Source: Sulfitobacter sp. HNIBRBA3233
GTDB taxonomy: Bacteria > Pseudomonadota > Alphaproteobacteria > Rhodobacterales > Rhodobacteraceae
Length of the DNA stretch: 64,000 nt
Direction: 5' to 3'
Assembly (NCBI RefSeq): GCF_040149665.1
Contig: NZ_JBEFLP010000001.1
Coordinates: forward strand, 1-64,000
How positions within the stretch are numbered: the first letter of the stretch is position 1; the number at the start of each line of letters is the position of its first letter. The notes under the pieces are model-generated. The model worked only from the letters and a program-made list of their open reading frames with translations. It did not search any database and had not been told where the DNA came from. The position numbers and the translations under genes were made by a program. Of the stretch, positions 8,251 through 17,116 are shown one piece after another.

Positions 8251-8898
8251 ATGGCGGAAACCATTTTTCGTGGGGCCAGTTCCGACGATGCAGAGGTAAT
8301 CTGCATCGTCATACATGGACGCGGGCAGACACAGGCAGACATGATGGCATCGATTGTCGATCGTCTGTCACTGCCGAAGGTGCGTTTTGTCCTGCCCAAA
8401 TCCGATGACGTCGGTTGGTATGCCGCCCGCGCCATTGATCCACTGACGGATGAGACATCCCGGGAACTGGAGGCGGCGATCGATGCGGTCTCTGAAGTGA
8501 TCGCGCAAGCGAGGGCCGAAACGCCGGACCGTCCGCTCCTGCTCTGCGGGTTTTCCCAAGGCGCCTGTCTGGCGGTCGAACTCTTGATGCGCCAGCCTGA
8601 AATCGCTGATGCGGCGTGTTTGCTGACCGCCTGCCGGGTTGGCGCTGCAAGCGATAAGCTGCCGCAGGCGCGACTGACCGATTTGCCGGTATACGCCAGT
8701 TGCGGTGATGAAGATCCGTGGATCCCGGAAAATGCCTATCATCATATGCTGGGCGATCTCACCCGCGCAGGCGCGCGGATCCGTTCCGATCTCTTCCCCG
8801 GCAGACCCCATGAGGTGACGGACACAGAGATTGCAGTCATTTCTGACATGCTGGCCAATCTTGCGCAGAAGCGCCCATTGCTGGGGGCGGCTGTATGA
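8251..8898 (+). CDS. MhqD-like carboxylesterase / phospholipase (alpha/beta hydrolase)
   Basis: This 215-residue protein is a compact carboxylesterase of the AB_hydrolase_2 family. It has an oxyanion-type HGRG at residues 22-25, the nucleophile elbow GFSQG at 100-104 (Ser102), Asp155 in GDEDPWIP, and His187 in GRPHEV. The same pairing of ring-cleaving dioxygenase and hydrolase occurs as MhqO-MhqD in Bacillus quinone resistance. The gene begins 8 bp after the dioxygenase and overlaps the reductase by 4 bp, so the three are translationally coupled. It may hydrolyse an acyl or lactone form of the ring-cleavage product; no direct evidence exists for the substrate. Confidence 0.85.
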   Translation: MAETIFRGASSDDAEVICIVIHGRGQTQADMMASIVDRLSLPKVRFVLPKSDDVGWYAARAIDPLTDETSRELEAAIDAVSEVIAQARAETPDRPLLLCGFSQGACLAVELLMRQPEIADAACLLTACRVGAASDKLPQARLTDLPVYASCGDEDPWIPENAYHHMLGDLTRAGARIRSDLFPGRPHEVTDTEIAVISDMLANLAQKRPLLGAAV

Positions 8899-9962
8899 CG
8901 GGTCTCGGCGGTTTCGTCTTTCCGGGCATCCAGACCCGCGTGGTCTTTGGCCGTGGAACGCTTGCCAGTGTCGGTGAGGAACTTCTGGCGTTGGGGCATG
9001 AAAGCGCATTGGTGCTTTCCACTCCGCATCAGCTGAATCAGGCCGAAGCAGTCGCGGGCCATCTGGGAAAAGCTGCTGCGGGGCTGTTCACGCAGGCCGC
9101 GATGCATACGCCGGTTGACGTGACGGAAAGCGCCATCGAGGCCTTCCGAAAAAGCGGTGCAACCTGCGTGGTCGGGATCGGCGGCGGATCTACTGTCGGG
9201 CTGGCCAAGGCTATCGCCACGCGTACGGGGGCCGATCAGATCGTGATCCCGACCACCTATGCCGGATCTGAAATGACCGACATTCTGGGAGAAACGACCG
9301 ACGGCGAAAAAACGACCCGCCGCGATGCATCCATCCGGCCCGAGGTCGTAATCTATGATGTTGACCTGACACTCAGCCTGCCCGTGGACATGACTGTCAC
9401 CTCGGCGCTGAATGCGATCGCCCATGGCATCGAAGGGCTTTATGCCGCCGACGCCAATCCGATCACGGATATGATGGCGCTGGACGCGATGCGGGCGTTC
9501 AAGGATGCGCTGCCGGATGTTGTCAGAGACATGAACGACGCCGAGGCCCGATCCAAGGTGCTGTATGGTGCATGGTTGTGTTCCACGGCGCTTGGGTACG
9601 TGTCCATGGCGCTGCATCACAAGCTTTGCCATGTTCTTGGCGGGTCTTTTGGCCTGCCGCATGCGGACACCCATGCGATCATGTTGCCCCATACTGCCGG
9701 TTTCAATGCGGTCGCCGTGCCGGACAAGCTTGCCCCTGTGGCCGAGATTTTCGGTGGCAGCGTCGGTGGGGGCTTGTGGGATTTCGCCAAGGCCCATGGC
9801 GCGCCACTCAGGCTCGCGGATCTGGGGTTCAGCGCGGACGACCTTGACCGGGCCGCCGAAATCGCAACGCGCAATCCCTACGACAACCCCCGTGCGTTTG
9901 ACCGCTCCGATATCCGAGACTTACTGGAGGCCGCGTGGGAGGGGACGCGTCCCGATAACTAG
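8895..9962 (+). CDS. Maleylacetate reductase
   Basis: This 355-residue protein belongs to the iron-containing alcohol dehydrogenase superfamily and has the usual maleylacetate reductase length. It shows FGRG (residues 18-21), the nucleotide-binding GGGS (96-99) and IPTTYAGSEMTDI (118-130), a segment typical of maleylacetate reductases. AIAHGIEGLY and HHKLCHVLGG follow in the metal-site region. The enzyme reduces maleylacetate to 3-oxoadipate with NAD(P)H, the exit step of the hydroxyquinol and chloroaromatic pathways. It overlaps the esterase gene by 4 bp. Both dioxygenases in the cluster would deliver its substrate. Confidence 0.92.
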   Translation: MTGLGGFVFPGIQTRVVFGRGTLASVGEELLALGHESALVLSTPHQLNQAEAVAGHLGKAAAGLFTQAAMHTPVDVTESAIEAFRKSGATCVVGIGGGSTVGLAKAIATRTGADQIVIPTTYAGSEMTDILGETTDGEKTTRRDASIRPEVVIYDVDLTLSLPVDMTVTSALNAIAHGIEGLYAADANPITDMMALDAMRAFKDALPDVVRDMNDAEARSKVLYGAWLCSTALGYVSMALHHKLCHVLGGSFGLPHADTHAIMLPHTAGFNAVAVPDKLAPVAEIFGGSVGGGLWDFAKAHGAPLRLADLGFSADDLDRAAEIATRNPYDNPRAFDRSDIRDLLEAAWEGTRPDN

Positions 9963-9993
9963 GAATACGAAAATCACAGAGGGAGGAACTCAG

Positions 9994-11274
9994 ATGATTA
10001 CACGGCGCAAATTGATCAAGACAGCCACCGCAACCGGACTTCTGGCAGGTGCATCTGGGCTGGCGATGCCGGCGATTGCGCAGGGCAGGGCGGTCCGCAT
10101 CGGCTATGTCAGCCCGCAAACCGGGCCGCTTGCCGGTTTCGCAGAGGCTGACAGCTTTACCATCGACATGTTCAACCGCGTGATGGCCGAACAGGGCATC
10201 GCGGTCGAGGTGATTGTCAAAGACAGCCAGTCGAACCCGAACCGCGCCGCATCGGTCGCGCAGGAACTCATCATCGACGACGAGATTGATTTAATGCTGG
10301 TGGCGTCGACGCCGGAAACCACGAACCCTGTCGCCACGGTCTGCGAGGGCGAAGAAATTCCTGTGATCTCCACCAAAGCCCCGTGGCAGCCGTTCTTCAT
10401 CGGCCAGCAGGGCAATCCGGGGAATCCGTCGTCCTGGCAGCCGTTCGAGTTCGCTTACCACTATTTCTGGGGGCTCGAGGACGTCATCGGCGTGTTCACG
10501 AATATGTGGAACCAGCTGGACACCAACAAACAGGTGGGTGGGCTGTTTCCCAACGATGCGGACGGCAACGCATGGGGTGATCCAAATGTCGGCGTCGCGC
10601 CCGGCTTTGCGGCTGCAGGCTATGATACGGTCGATCCGGGCCGGTATCAGAACCTGACCGATGATTTCAGTGCGCAGATCAACGCCTTCAAGGCCGCCAA
10701 CGCAGAGATCGTCACCGGTGTGGTCATCCCGCCGGACTTCACCACGTTCCGCAATCAGGCGATCCAGCAGGGGTTCAGCCCGAAGGCGATCACCGTTGCC
10801 AAGGCGATCCTGTTCCCGCAGTCGGTCGAGACCTTGGGGGAGGCCGGGCACAATCTGTCGTCAGAGGTGTGGTGGTCGGCCAGCCATCCGTTCACATCGT
10901 CGCTGACCGGTGAAAGCTGTGCCGATCTGGCCGCCGGGTTCACCGATGCGACGGGGCGCCCCTGGACCCAGCCGATCGGGTTTGTTCATTCGCTGTTTGA
11001 AATGGCGGCGGACGTGATCAAGCGGGCCGATGATCCGACCGATCCGGAGAATGTCGTGGAAACGATCCGCGCCACCGATCTGGATACGATGGTTGGCAAG
11101 ATCGCCTGGAACGGCGAAGGCGTCCCACCCTTCGCCGCGCAAAACGTGTGCAAGACACCGCTCGTAGGGGGGCAGTGGCGGCGGCAGGAAGACGGGTCGT
11201 TCGAGCTTGTCGTTGTCGATAACACCACCGCCCCCAACATTCCGACCGGTGGCGTCATGGAAGCGCTCAGCTAG
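9994..11274 (+). CDS. ABC transporter substrate-binding protein, branched-chain amino acid / aromatic acid type
   Basis: This 426-residue protein begins with a Tat-like signal (TRRKLIKTATATG, then AMPAIAQ). Its mature part is of the Peripla_BP_6 class: IGYVSPQTGPLAGFAEAD at the N-terminus and a DDEIDLMLVASTPETTNPVA segment resembling the ligand cleft. It is longer than LivK/LivJ of enteric bacteria, as is usual for this alphaproteobacterial subgroup. A strong GGGAGGA site precedes the ATG at 9994. It is followed by genes for two ATPases and two permeases, so the system is complete. Its place between catabolic genes suggests uptake of an aromatic compound rather than amino acids. Confidence 0.88.
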   Translation: MITRRKLIKTATATGLLAGASGLAMPAIAQGRAVRIGYVSPQTGPLAGFAEADSFTIDMFNRVMAEQGIAVEVIVKDSQSNPNRAASVAQELIIDDEIDLMLVASTPETTNPVATVCEGEEIPVISTKAPWQPFFIGQQGNPGNPSSWQPFEFAYHYFWGLEDVIGVFTNMWNQLDTNKQVGGLFPNDADGNAWGDPNVGVAPGFAAAGYDTVDPGRYQNLTDDFSAQINAFKAANAEIVTGVVIPPDFTTFRNQAIQQGFSPKAITVAKAILFPQSVETLGEAGHNLSSEVWWSASHPFTSSLTGESCADLAAGFTDATGRPWTQPIGFVHSLFEMAADVIKRADDPTDPENVVETIRATDLDTMVGKIAWNGEGVPPFAAQNVCKTPLVGGQWRRQEDGSFELVVVDNTTAPNIPTGGVMEALS

Positions 11275-11337
11275 CGCTCGAACCAGCGGGCCCCGCGTGT
11301 TCTGCGCGGGGCCGGCACCTCATCCTGAAAGCGGCCC

Positions 11338-12057
11338 ATGACTATTCTGTCCTTGCAAAATGTATCGAAATCCTTCGGGGCCCTGACGGTCACCGACGAC
11401 GTCAGCTTTGACGTGCCGCAGGGCGAGGCCTTGGGCATCATCGGACCGAATGGCGCGGGCAAATCAACGCTCTTCAACCTGATTACCGGCAACATTCCGG
11501 CAGATCGGGGTCGCATTGAATTCGACGGCATAGATGTGACCAACGTGTCGCCGATGCAAAGATGTCTGACGGGGGTCGGGCGGTCCTTCCAGATCCCGCA
11601 GCCGTTCTCACAGTTGACAGTGTTCGAAAACCTCGTCGTGGCCGCGACCCACGGCCGCAATCTGTCAGAACGAGAAGTGACGGATGACTGCGCCGCGATA
11701 CTGGAGCGGACCGAGTTGATGGACCGCGCAAATGCCTCTGCCGGATCCCTGAGCCTGTTGCAGCGCAAGCGGTTGGAGCTGGCCCGCGCGATGGCGACCC
11801 GCCCCAGGCTTTTGCTGCTCGACGAGATCGCGGGCGGGCTGACCGAGGCGGAGTGTCAGGCCCTGATCCAGACGATCCGCGCCATCCACGCCGAAGGGGT
11901 CACGATCATCTGGATCGAACATGTCCTGCATGCGCTCAATTCCGTGGTCGAACGTCTGTTGGTGCTGGATTTCGGCAAGATCATCGGTCTGGGCGAACCG
12001 GCGGCGATCATGGACAGCCGCGAGGTCAAGGAAATCTACCTGGGGATCGACATATGA
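11338..12057 (+). CDS. ABC transporter ATP-binding protein, LivG type
   Basis: This 239-residue nucleotide-binding subunit has Walker A (GPNGAGKST) near residues 40-48. It also carries the Q-loop region VGRSFQIPQPFSQLTVFENL and the Walker B LLLLDEIAGGLTEAE. The signature reads LSLLQRKRLELARAM, in which the canonical LSGGQ is replaced by LSLLQ. This is common in aromatic-acid LivG paralogues. It powers import through the two permeases encoded downstream. Its last codons overlap the next ATPase gene by 4 bp. Confidence 0.9.
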   Translation: MTILSLQNVSKSFGALTVTDDVSFDVPQGEALGIIGPNGAGKSTLFNLITGNIPADRGRIEFDGIDVTNVSPMQRCLTGVGRSFQIPQPFSQLTVFENLVVAATHGRNLSEREVTDDCAAILERTELMDRANASAGSLSLLQRKRLELARAMATRPRLLLLDEIAGGLTEAECQALIQTIRAIHAEGVTIIWIEHVLHALNSVVERLLVLDFGKIIGLGEPAAIMDSREVKEIYLGIDI

Positions 12058-12761
12058 GCCTGCTGGAGACCCGCAACCTGACCGCGCATTACGGTGACTT
12101 TCAGGCCCTTTTCGGCGTCGATATCACCCTGAACGAGGGAGAGACCATCGCCATCATCGGCGCGAACGGGGCAGGCAAGACTACCCTGATGCGGTCCATC
12201 GCCGGCGTGTTGACCAATGCGCCTGAGATGGTTGCGTTTCAATCCGGTCCGATCGGCGCGCGTCCAGCGAATGAGATACTAGGCCTCGGGATCGCGATGG
12301 TGCCCGAGGGGCGCAAGCTCTTTCCGTCCCTCAGTGTCGAGGAAAATCTGCTGATCGGGGCCCACAGCCGGAAGGTTGATGGTCATTGGACGTTGAACAC
12401 AGTTTACGAGTTGTTCCCGATCCTGCGTGAAAAACGCAGCGCCCCCGGCACCTCGTTGTCGGGTGGTCAGCAACAGATGGTGGCCATCGGGCGCGCACTG
12501 ATGAGCAACCCGCGTGTGCTGCTCTGCGACGAGATCAGCCTTGGCCTTGCCCCGGTGGTCATCCGCGACATCTACAAGGCGCTCCCGCAGATCCAGAAGT
12601 CAGGCGCCTCGGTGATCGTGGTTGAGCAGGATATCGGGCAGGCGATGAAAGTCGCTGACCGGGTCTATTGTATGATGGAAGGCCGCATCACGCTGACAGG
12701 CACGCCCGATCAACTGAGCCGTCAGGCCATTCACGACGCCTATTTTGGAGCAACAGTATGA
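12054..12761 (+). CDS. ABC transporter ATP-binding protein, LivF type
   Basis: This 235-residue protein is the second nucleotide-binding subunit. Walker A is GANGAGKTT, the signature is TSLSGGQQQMVAIGRALM, and Walker B is VLLCDEISLGLAP, all typical of LivF. The start ATG at 12054 lies inside the stop of the LivG-type gene (ATGA overlap), and its own stop overlaps the permease gene by 4 bp. The ABC genes are thus translated as one coupled block. The partner of the first ATPase is expected to form an asymmetric heterodimer. Confidence 0.9.
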   Translation: MSLLETRNLTAHYGDFQALFGVDITLNEGETIAIIGANGAGKTTLMRSIAGVLTNAPEMVAFQSGPIGARPANEILGLGIAMVPEGRKLFPSLSVEENLLIGAHSRKVDGHWTLNTVYELFPILREKRSAPGTSLSGGQQQMVAIGRALMSNPRVLLCDEISLGLAPVVIRDIYKALPQIQKSGASVIVVEQDIGQAMKVADRVYCMMEGRITLTGTPDQLSRQAIHDAYFGATV

Positions 12762-13621
12762 TTTGGCTTGATACAATCGTGCAGGGCATTCTTCTGGGAG
12801 GGCTCTACGCGCTTTTCGCCGCCGGGCTCAGCCTTGTATTCGGGATCATGCGGCTGGTGAATCTGGCCCATGGCGATTTGATCGTTCTGGGGGCCTACAT
12901 CATTCTGCTGGTTGTATCCTTTCTTGGGATCAACCCCTTTCTGGCCGCGGCCATCGCGATGCCGGTGATGTTCGCATTCGGCTGGATCTTGCAGCGTGTC
13001 GTGCTCAACCGGGTGTTGGGAGAGGATATTCTGCCACCCCTGTTGGTGACTTTTGGTCTGTCCATCGTCTTGCAGAACGTCTTGTTAGAGGGGTTTTCGG
13101 CCGACAGCCAAAGGGTCGGTGCAGGGGCGCTTGAAACCGCATCGGTGGATTTGGGGCCGGTGACGCTGGGTGTGATGCCGGTTCTGACCTTTGCGTCGGC
13201 CATTCTGGTGATCGTCGCGCTGAACCATTTGTTCTACCGCACGGCCCTTGGTCGCGCGTTTCGGGCCACGTCGGACGATCCGGTGACCGCAAGCCTGATG
13301 GGGATTAAACCTGCCAGCGTCTTTGCCACAGCGACAGGCATCGCGATGATCGTCGTGACGATTGCGGCGCTCTATCTGGGAATGCGCGCGAATTTCGACC
13401 CCACGATTGGTCCTGCGCGGCTTATCTACGCGTTCGAGGCCGTCATCATCGGCGGCCTTGGGTCCCTTTGGGGGACGCTCGTCGGGGGGACCATCATCGG
13501 GGTGGCGCAGACCGTTGGAGCGGCCGTCAACCCTGAATGGCAGATCCTCGCGGGTCACGTCGCGTTTCTGGTGGTGTTGCTGTTCCGGCCGCGCGGGCTG
13601 TTCCCGCGTGCTTATGACTGA
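12758..13621 (+). CDS. ABC transporter permease, LivH type
   Basis: This 287-residue integral membrane protein has about eight hydrophobic segments. LivH hallmarks are QGILLGGLYALFAAGLSL near the N-terminus and VNLAHGDLIVLGAY, followed by the late ATPase-contact loop ALGRAFRATSDDP and FEAVIIGGLGSLWGT. It forms half of the transmembrane channel of the importer. The start overlaps the LivF-type gene by 4 bp. The LivM-type permease follows 11 bp later. Confidence 0.9.
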   Translation: MIWLDTIVQGILLGGLYALFAAGLSLVFGIMRLVNLAHGDLIVLGAYIILLVVSFLGINPFLAAAIAMPVMFAFGWILQRVVLNRVLGEDILPPLLVTFGLSIVLQNVLLEGFSADSQRVGAGALETASVDLGPVTLGVMPVLTFASAILVIVALNHLFYRTALGRAFRATSDDPVTASLMGIKPASVFATATGIAMIVVTIAALYLGMRANFDPTIGPARLIYAFEAVIIGGLGSLWGTLVGGTIIGVAQTVGAAVNPEWQILAGHVAFLVVLLFRPRGLFPRAYD

Positions 13622-13632
13622 AGGGTATGGGG

Positions 13633-14679
13633 ATGGCTAATCAATCGCGCTATCTGGTCGAGACCAGGACGAAGGCATCTCAAGCGGCTGGTATTGCCGG
13701 TCTAATCCTGTTGGCCGTGGCCTTTGCGATGCCGATCTTTGCAAGCCGCAGTCTGATACAGGATTTGTTCTTCATCCTGACGATGCTGACGCTGGCGCAA
13801 TTCTGGAACCTGCTTGCGGGCTATGGCGGGTTGGTCAGCGTTGGTCAGCAGGCCTTTGTCGGGCTGGGCGCCTACGCGCTTTTCGGGGCGGCGATCCTGT
13901 GGGGCATGGACCCGGTGCTGGCGCTTCTTCTGTCGGGGGTTGCTGCCGTCATCGTCGCTGTGCCCACAGCCTTCTTCGCATTCCGTTTGCAAGGGGCGTA
14001 TTTCGCGATCGGCACTTGGGTCGTGGCTGAAGTCGTGCGCCTGTCCGTGGCGCAATGGAAAACTGTGGGCGGGGGGACAGGCACATCCCTGCCACGGGAG
14101 GCGCGCGATTTTCTTGGGGTCGAATGGGTCGAGGCCGCGTTCGACGTGCGCGCCAGTGCCGCGCGGGACATCGTCACCTACTGGCTGGCGCTGGTATTGG
14201 CGTTGCTGACCATCGGGGGCATCTACTGGCTTTTGCGCACCAAACGCGGGCTGGCGTTGGCTGCGGTGCGCGACAATATCGAAGCCGCCAAATCCGTCGG
14301 CGTGGACGCGGTGCGGATGAAGTGGCAGGTGTTTCTGGTTTCCGCCTTCGGGACCGGTGTCGCCGGTGGCCTGATCTATCTGCAAAAATCCCGGATCAGC
14401 CCGGATGCCGCCTTCAGCGTCACGGACTGGACCGCCTATGTGATTTTCATCGTCGTGATCGGCGGCATCGGCACGATCGAAGGGCCGATCATCGGCGTGC
14501 TGGTGTTCTTTGTCCTCCAGCGTTTTCTGGCAGATTTCGGCAGTTGGTATCTGATGATCCTCGGCGGTCTGGGGATCGTCGTGATGCTCTTCGCGCCACG
14601 CGGCCTCTGGGGGCTGATTTCGGATAAATCAGGCATCCAGTTGTTTCCCATCAGGCGCACGCTCCGGCGGCCGCGGTGA
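13633..14679 (+). CDS. ABC transporter permease, LivM type
   Basis: This 348-residue membrane protein is the second permease. Typical LivM segments are LAQFWNLLAGYGGLVSVGQQAF and GLALAAVRDNIEAAKSVGVD, the latter being the ATPase-contact loop. FIVVIGGIGTIEGPIIGVLVFF lies near the end. An ATG at 13627 has its AAGGG site too close; the ATG at 13633 has it at 7-nt spacing and is chosen. With the LivH-type protein it completes the importer. An exported NTF2-fold protein gene follows 35 bp downstream. Confidence 0.9.
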   Translation: MANQSRYLVETRTKASQAAGIAGLILLAVAFAMPIFASRSLIQDLFFILTMLTLAQFWNLLAGYGGLVSVGQQAFVGLGAYALFGAAILWGMDPVLALLLSGVAAVIVAVPTAFFAFRLQGAYFAIGTWVVAEVVRLSVAQWKTVGGGTGTSLPREARDFLGVEWVEAAFDVRASAARDIVTYWLALVLALLTIGGIYWLLRTKRGLALAAVRDNIEAAKSVGVDAVRMKWQVFLVSAFGTGVAGGLIYLQKSRISPDAAFSVTDWTAYVIFIVVIGGIGTIEGPIIGVLVFFVLQRFLADFGSWYLMILGGLGIVVMLFAPRGLWGLISDKSGIQLFPIRRTLRRPR

Positions 14680-14714
14680 CCGTTATTCACACAACAACCA
14701 AGGAGGAGACTGCA

Positions 14715-15269
14715 ATGACCGATGACATGAAAGAAATCGACAGCACGGACCGTCGTGCACTGATTGTTGGCGCCGCAACCTTGGCTGTCGCGGCAGGTGT
14801 TTCCGGCCCTGCCACAGCGCAGGATGCTGCGGAGGACGCCCGCAAGGCGGTCGCCGAAAGCTATCTCAAGGCGTTGGATGCCGGCGGCGTGTCGCCAACC
14901 ACAGGGCTGGGCCTGTTCGATCACTTCGCCCAAGACGCCGAGGTCTATTTTCCGAAGTGGGGCATCGCCCGCGGCATGGACGAAATTGTGCAGATGTTCT
15001 CGGATGTCGGCGGAACGCTGAAGTCCATCACCCACCACTACGAGGGGTTCAACTGGTACATGACCGGCACCGACCGCTTTGTCGTCGAGGGAACAAGCGA
15101 AGGGCAGCATCGCGATGGCCCGTGGAGGGCAGACGAGGTCAAATGGGGCGCGGGCCGTTGGTGTGACTGCTTCGAGGTAACCGACGGCAAGATCACCCGC
15201 CTGTTCATCTATCTCGACCCAGACTACGCGGGCCGGGATACAGAGCGTTACGACTGGATTGACGCCTAA
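14715..15269 (+). CDS. Tat-exported NTF2/SnoaL-like protein
   Basis: This 184-residue protein has a twin-arginine-like leader: DRRALIVGAATLAVAAGVSG, then PATAQD as a cleavage region. The mature part has an NTF2/SnoaL-like pattern: AVAESYLKALDAGG, LFDHFAQDAEVYFPKWG, then RWCDCFEVTDGKITRLFIY. The start is set by a strong AAGGAGG at 14699-14705; an earlier frame start lacks a site. SnoaL-like proteins are isomerases, hydrolases or binding proteins. Export and position between the importer and hydroxylase genes suggest action on the aromatic substrate in the periplasm. That role is inference, and no family member of known function is matched. Confidence 0.8.
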   Translation: MTDDMKEIDSTDRRALIVGAATLAVAAGVSGPATAQDAAEDARKAVAESYLKALDAGGVSPTTGLGLFDHFAQDAEVYFPKWGIARGMDEIVQMFSDVGGTLKSITHHYEGFNWYMTGTDRFVVEGTSEGQHRDGPWRADEVKWGAGRWCDCFEVTDGKITRLFIYLDPDYAGRDTERYDWIDA

Positions 15270-15331
15270 TAATTCCGTGCCACCGGCCGGGTTCCGGAAC
15301 CGGTGGCACTTGTACCATCAGGGAGACTTTC

Positions 15332-17116
15332 ATGGCTGATATGGAAACAGATGTATTGATCATCGGGACGGGACCTGCCGGATCAGCGAGTGCGGCGCTC
15401 TTGTCGACCTACGGGATCGAGAACATCGCTATCAACCGCTATCGCTGGCTGGCCAACACGCCGCGCGCCCACATCACCAACCAACGCACGATGGAGGTGT
15501 TGCGCGATCTGGGCCGCGAGGTCGAGACGGAGGCCTACATGCATGCCACCGAGCAGGAGCTCATGGGCGAGAACGTGTTCTGCGAAAGCCTCGCTGGCGA
15601 GGAAATCGGACGGATGAAGAGCTGGGGAACACATCCGATGTCCAAGGCCGAGCATCTACTGTCCTCGCCCACTTTCATGAACGATCTGCCCCAAACCTAT
15701 ATGGAACCCTTGCTGTTCACGACCGCTGCCAAACGCGGCAGCCAGACCCGGATGAGCACAGAGTATCTGAGCCACGTACAGGACGCCGATGGCGTCACTG
15801 CGACCGTGCGCGACCGTCTTACCGGGCAGGAACTGACGATCCGTGCCAAATACCTGATCGGCGCGGATGGCGGCAATTCTTTGGTCGCCGAGAATGAGAA
15901 TCTGCCGATCGAAGGCCAGATGGGCGTAGGCGGGTCGATGAACATTCTGTTCAAGGCGGACCTTACGAAATACGTCGCCCACCGCCCGTCGGTTTTGTAC
16001 TGGGTCATGCAACCCGGTGCCAATGTCGGCGGGATCGGCATGGGATTGGTCCGGATGATCCGGCCGTGGAACGAATGGTTGATCGTCTGGGGCTATGACA
16101 TCAACGAGCCCGCACCGGACGTCACACCAGAATATGCAACCGAGGTCGCCCGCCAGCTGGTTGGCGATCCGGAGCTCGAGATCGAATTGTTGAGCGCCAA
16201 TACCTGGACCGTCAACAACGCCTACGCCACGCAGATGCAAAACGGTCGCGTGTTCATCATGGGGGATGCCGCACACCGGCACCCGCCCTCGAATGGGCTC
16301 GGTTCGAACACCTCGATTCAGGATGCGTTTAATCTGTGCTGGAAACTGGCGGCTGTCCTGAAGGGGCAGGCCGGCCAAGGTCTGCTGGACAGCTATACCG
16401 CAGAGCGCGCCCCTGTCGCGAAAAAGATCGTGACCCGCGCGAACCAATCGATCGGGGAGTTTGGTCCGATCTTCGACGCACTTGGCCTGACAGGATCGGT
16501 GGATCCGGTGAAGATGCAGCAAAACATGGACGCAAGGACCGAAGCGAATGCGGCGGCCGAAAAGCAACGCGCCGCGCTGCGCGAGGCCATCGCCTTCAAG
16601 AAGTACGAGTTCGACTGCCACGGTGTCGAGATGAACCAGCGCTACAGCTCAGATGCCGTGGTCACCGATGGGCAGCTGGAGCCCGCGTTTTCGATGGACG
16701 AGGAACTGCACTATCACCCGACCACCTGGCCGGGCGCACGGTTGCCGCATGTCTGGGTGTTCACGTCCCAAGGGCAGAAGGTCTCGACGCTTGACCTTGC
16801 GGGGCACGGTGCCTTTTCGCTGCTCACCGGGATTGGCGGTGAAGCGTGGGAAGACGCAGCCCGTGCAATCAGCGCCGAGCTTGGTGTGACCGTGAATGTC
16901 CATTTGATCGGCCCCCGCCGCGCCATTCAGGATCATACAGGCGATTGGGCGCGTGTGAGCGAAATCCGCGACAGCGGCTGTATCTTGGTGCGCCCGGATC
17001 ACCACGTCGCATGGCGTGCGGACGAGATGGTCAAGGATCCGGAAACCGAACTGCGCCGGGTGCTGACGACAATTCTGCAACCGGGAGAAGCCCAGGATAT
17101 CAGAGGTGCCGCATGA
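15332..17116 (+). CDS. FAD-dependent aromatic hydroxylase (TfdB / resorcinol- or phenol-hydroxylase type)
   Basis: This 594-residue protein is a group A flavoprotein monooxygenase. It has the Rossmann GxGxxG GTGPAG at 12-17, the DG motif in YLIGADGGNS at 174-183, and the GD motif GDAAHRHPPSNGLGSN at 311-326. The segment SPTFMNDLPQTYMEPLL at 112-128 is characteristic of 2,4-dichlorophenol and phenol hydroxylases. A thioredoxin-like C-terminal domain is expected from about 470 onward. It likely hydroxylates a phenol or resorcinol at the expense of NAD(P)H to give hydroxyquinol. The start follows GGGAGAC. Its stop overlaps the dioxygenase gene by 4 bp. Confidence 0.88.
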   Translation: MADMETDVLIIGTGPAGSASAALLSTYGIENIAINRYRWLANTPRAHITNQRTMEVLRDLGREVETEAYMHATEQELMGENVFCESLAGEEIGRMKSWGTHPMSKAEHLLSSPTFMNDLPQTYMEPLLFTTAAKRGSQTRMSTEYLSHVQDADGVTATVRDRLTGQELTIRAKYLIGADGGNSLVAENENLPIEGQMGVGGSMNILFKADLTKYVAHRPSVLYWVMQPGANVGGIGMGLVRMIRPWNEWLIVWGYDINEPAPDVTPEYATEVARQLVGDPELEIELLSANTWTVNNAYATQMQNGRVFIMGDAAHRHPPSNGLGSNTSIQDAFNLCWKLAAVLKGQAGQGLLDSYTAERAPVAKKIVTRANQSIGEFGPIFDALGLTGSVDPVKMQQNMDARTEANAAAEKQRAALREAIAFKKYEFDCHGVEMNQRYSSDAVVTDGQLEPAFSMDEELHYHPTTWPGARLPHVWVFTSQGQKVSTLDLAGHGAFSLLTGIGGEAWEDAARAISAELGVTVNVHLIGPRRAIQDHTGDWARVSEIRDSGCILVRPDHHVAWRADEMVKDPETELRRVLTTILQPGEAQDIRGAA

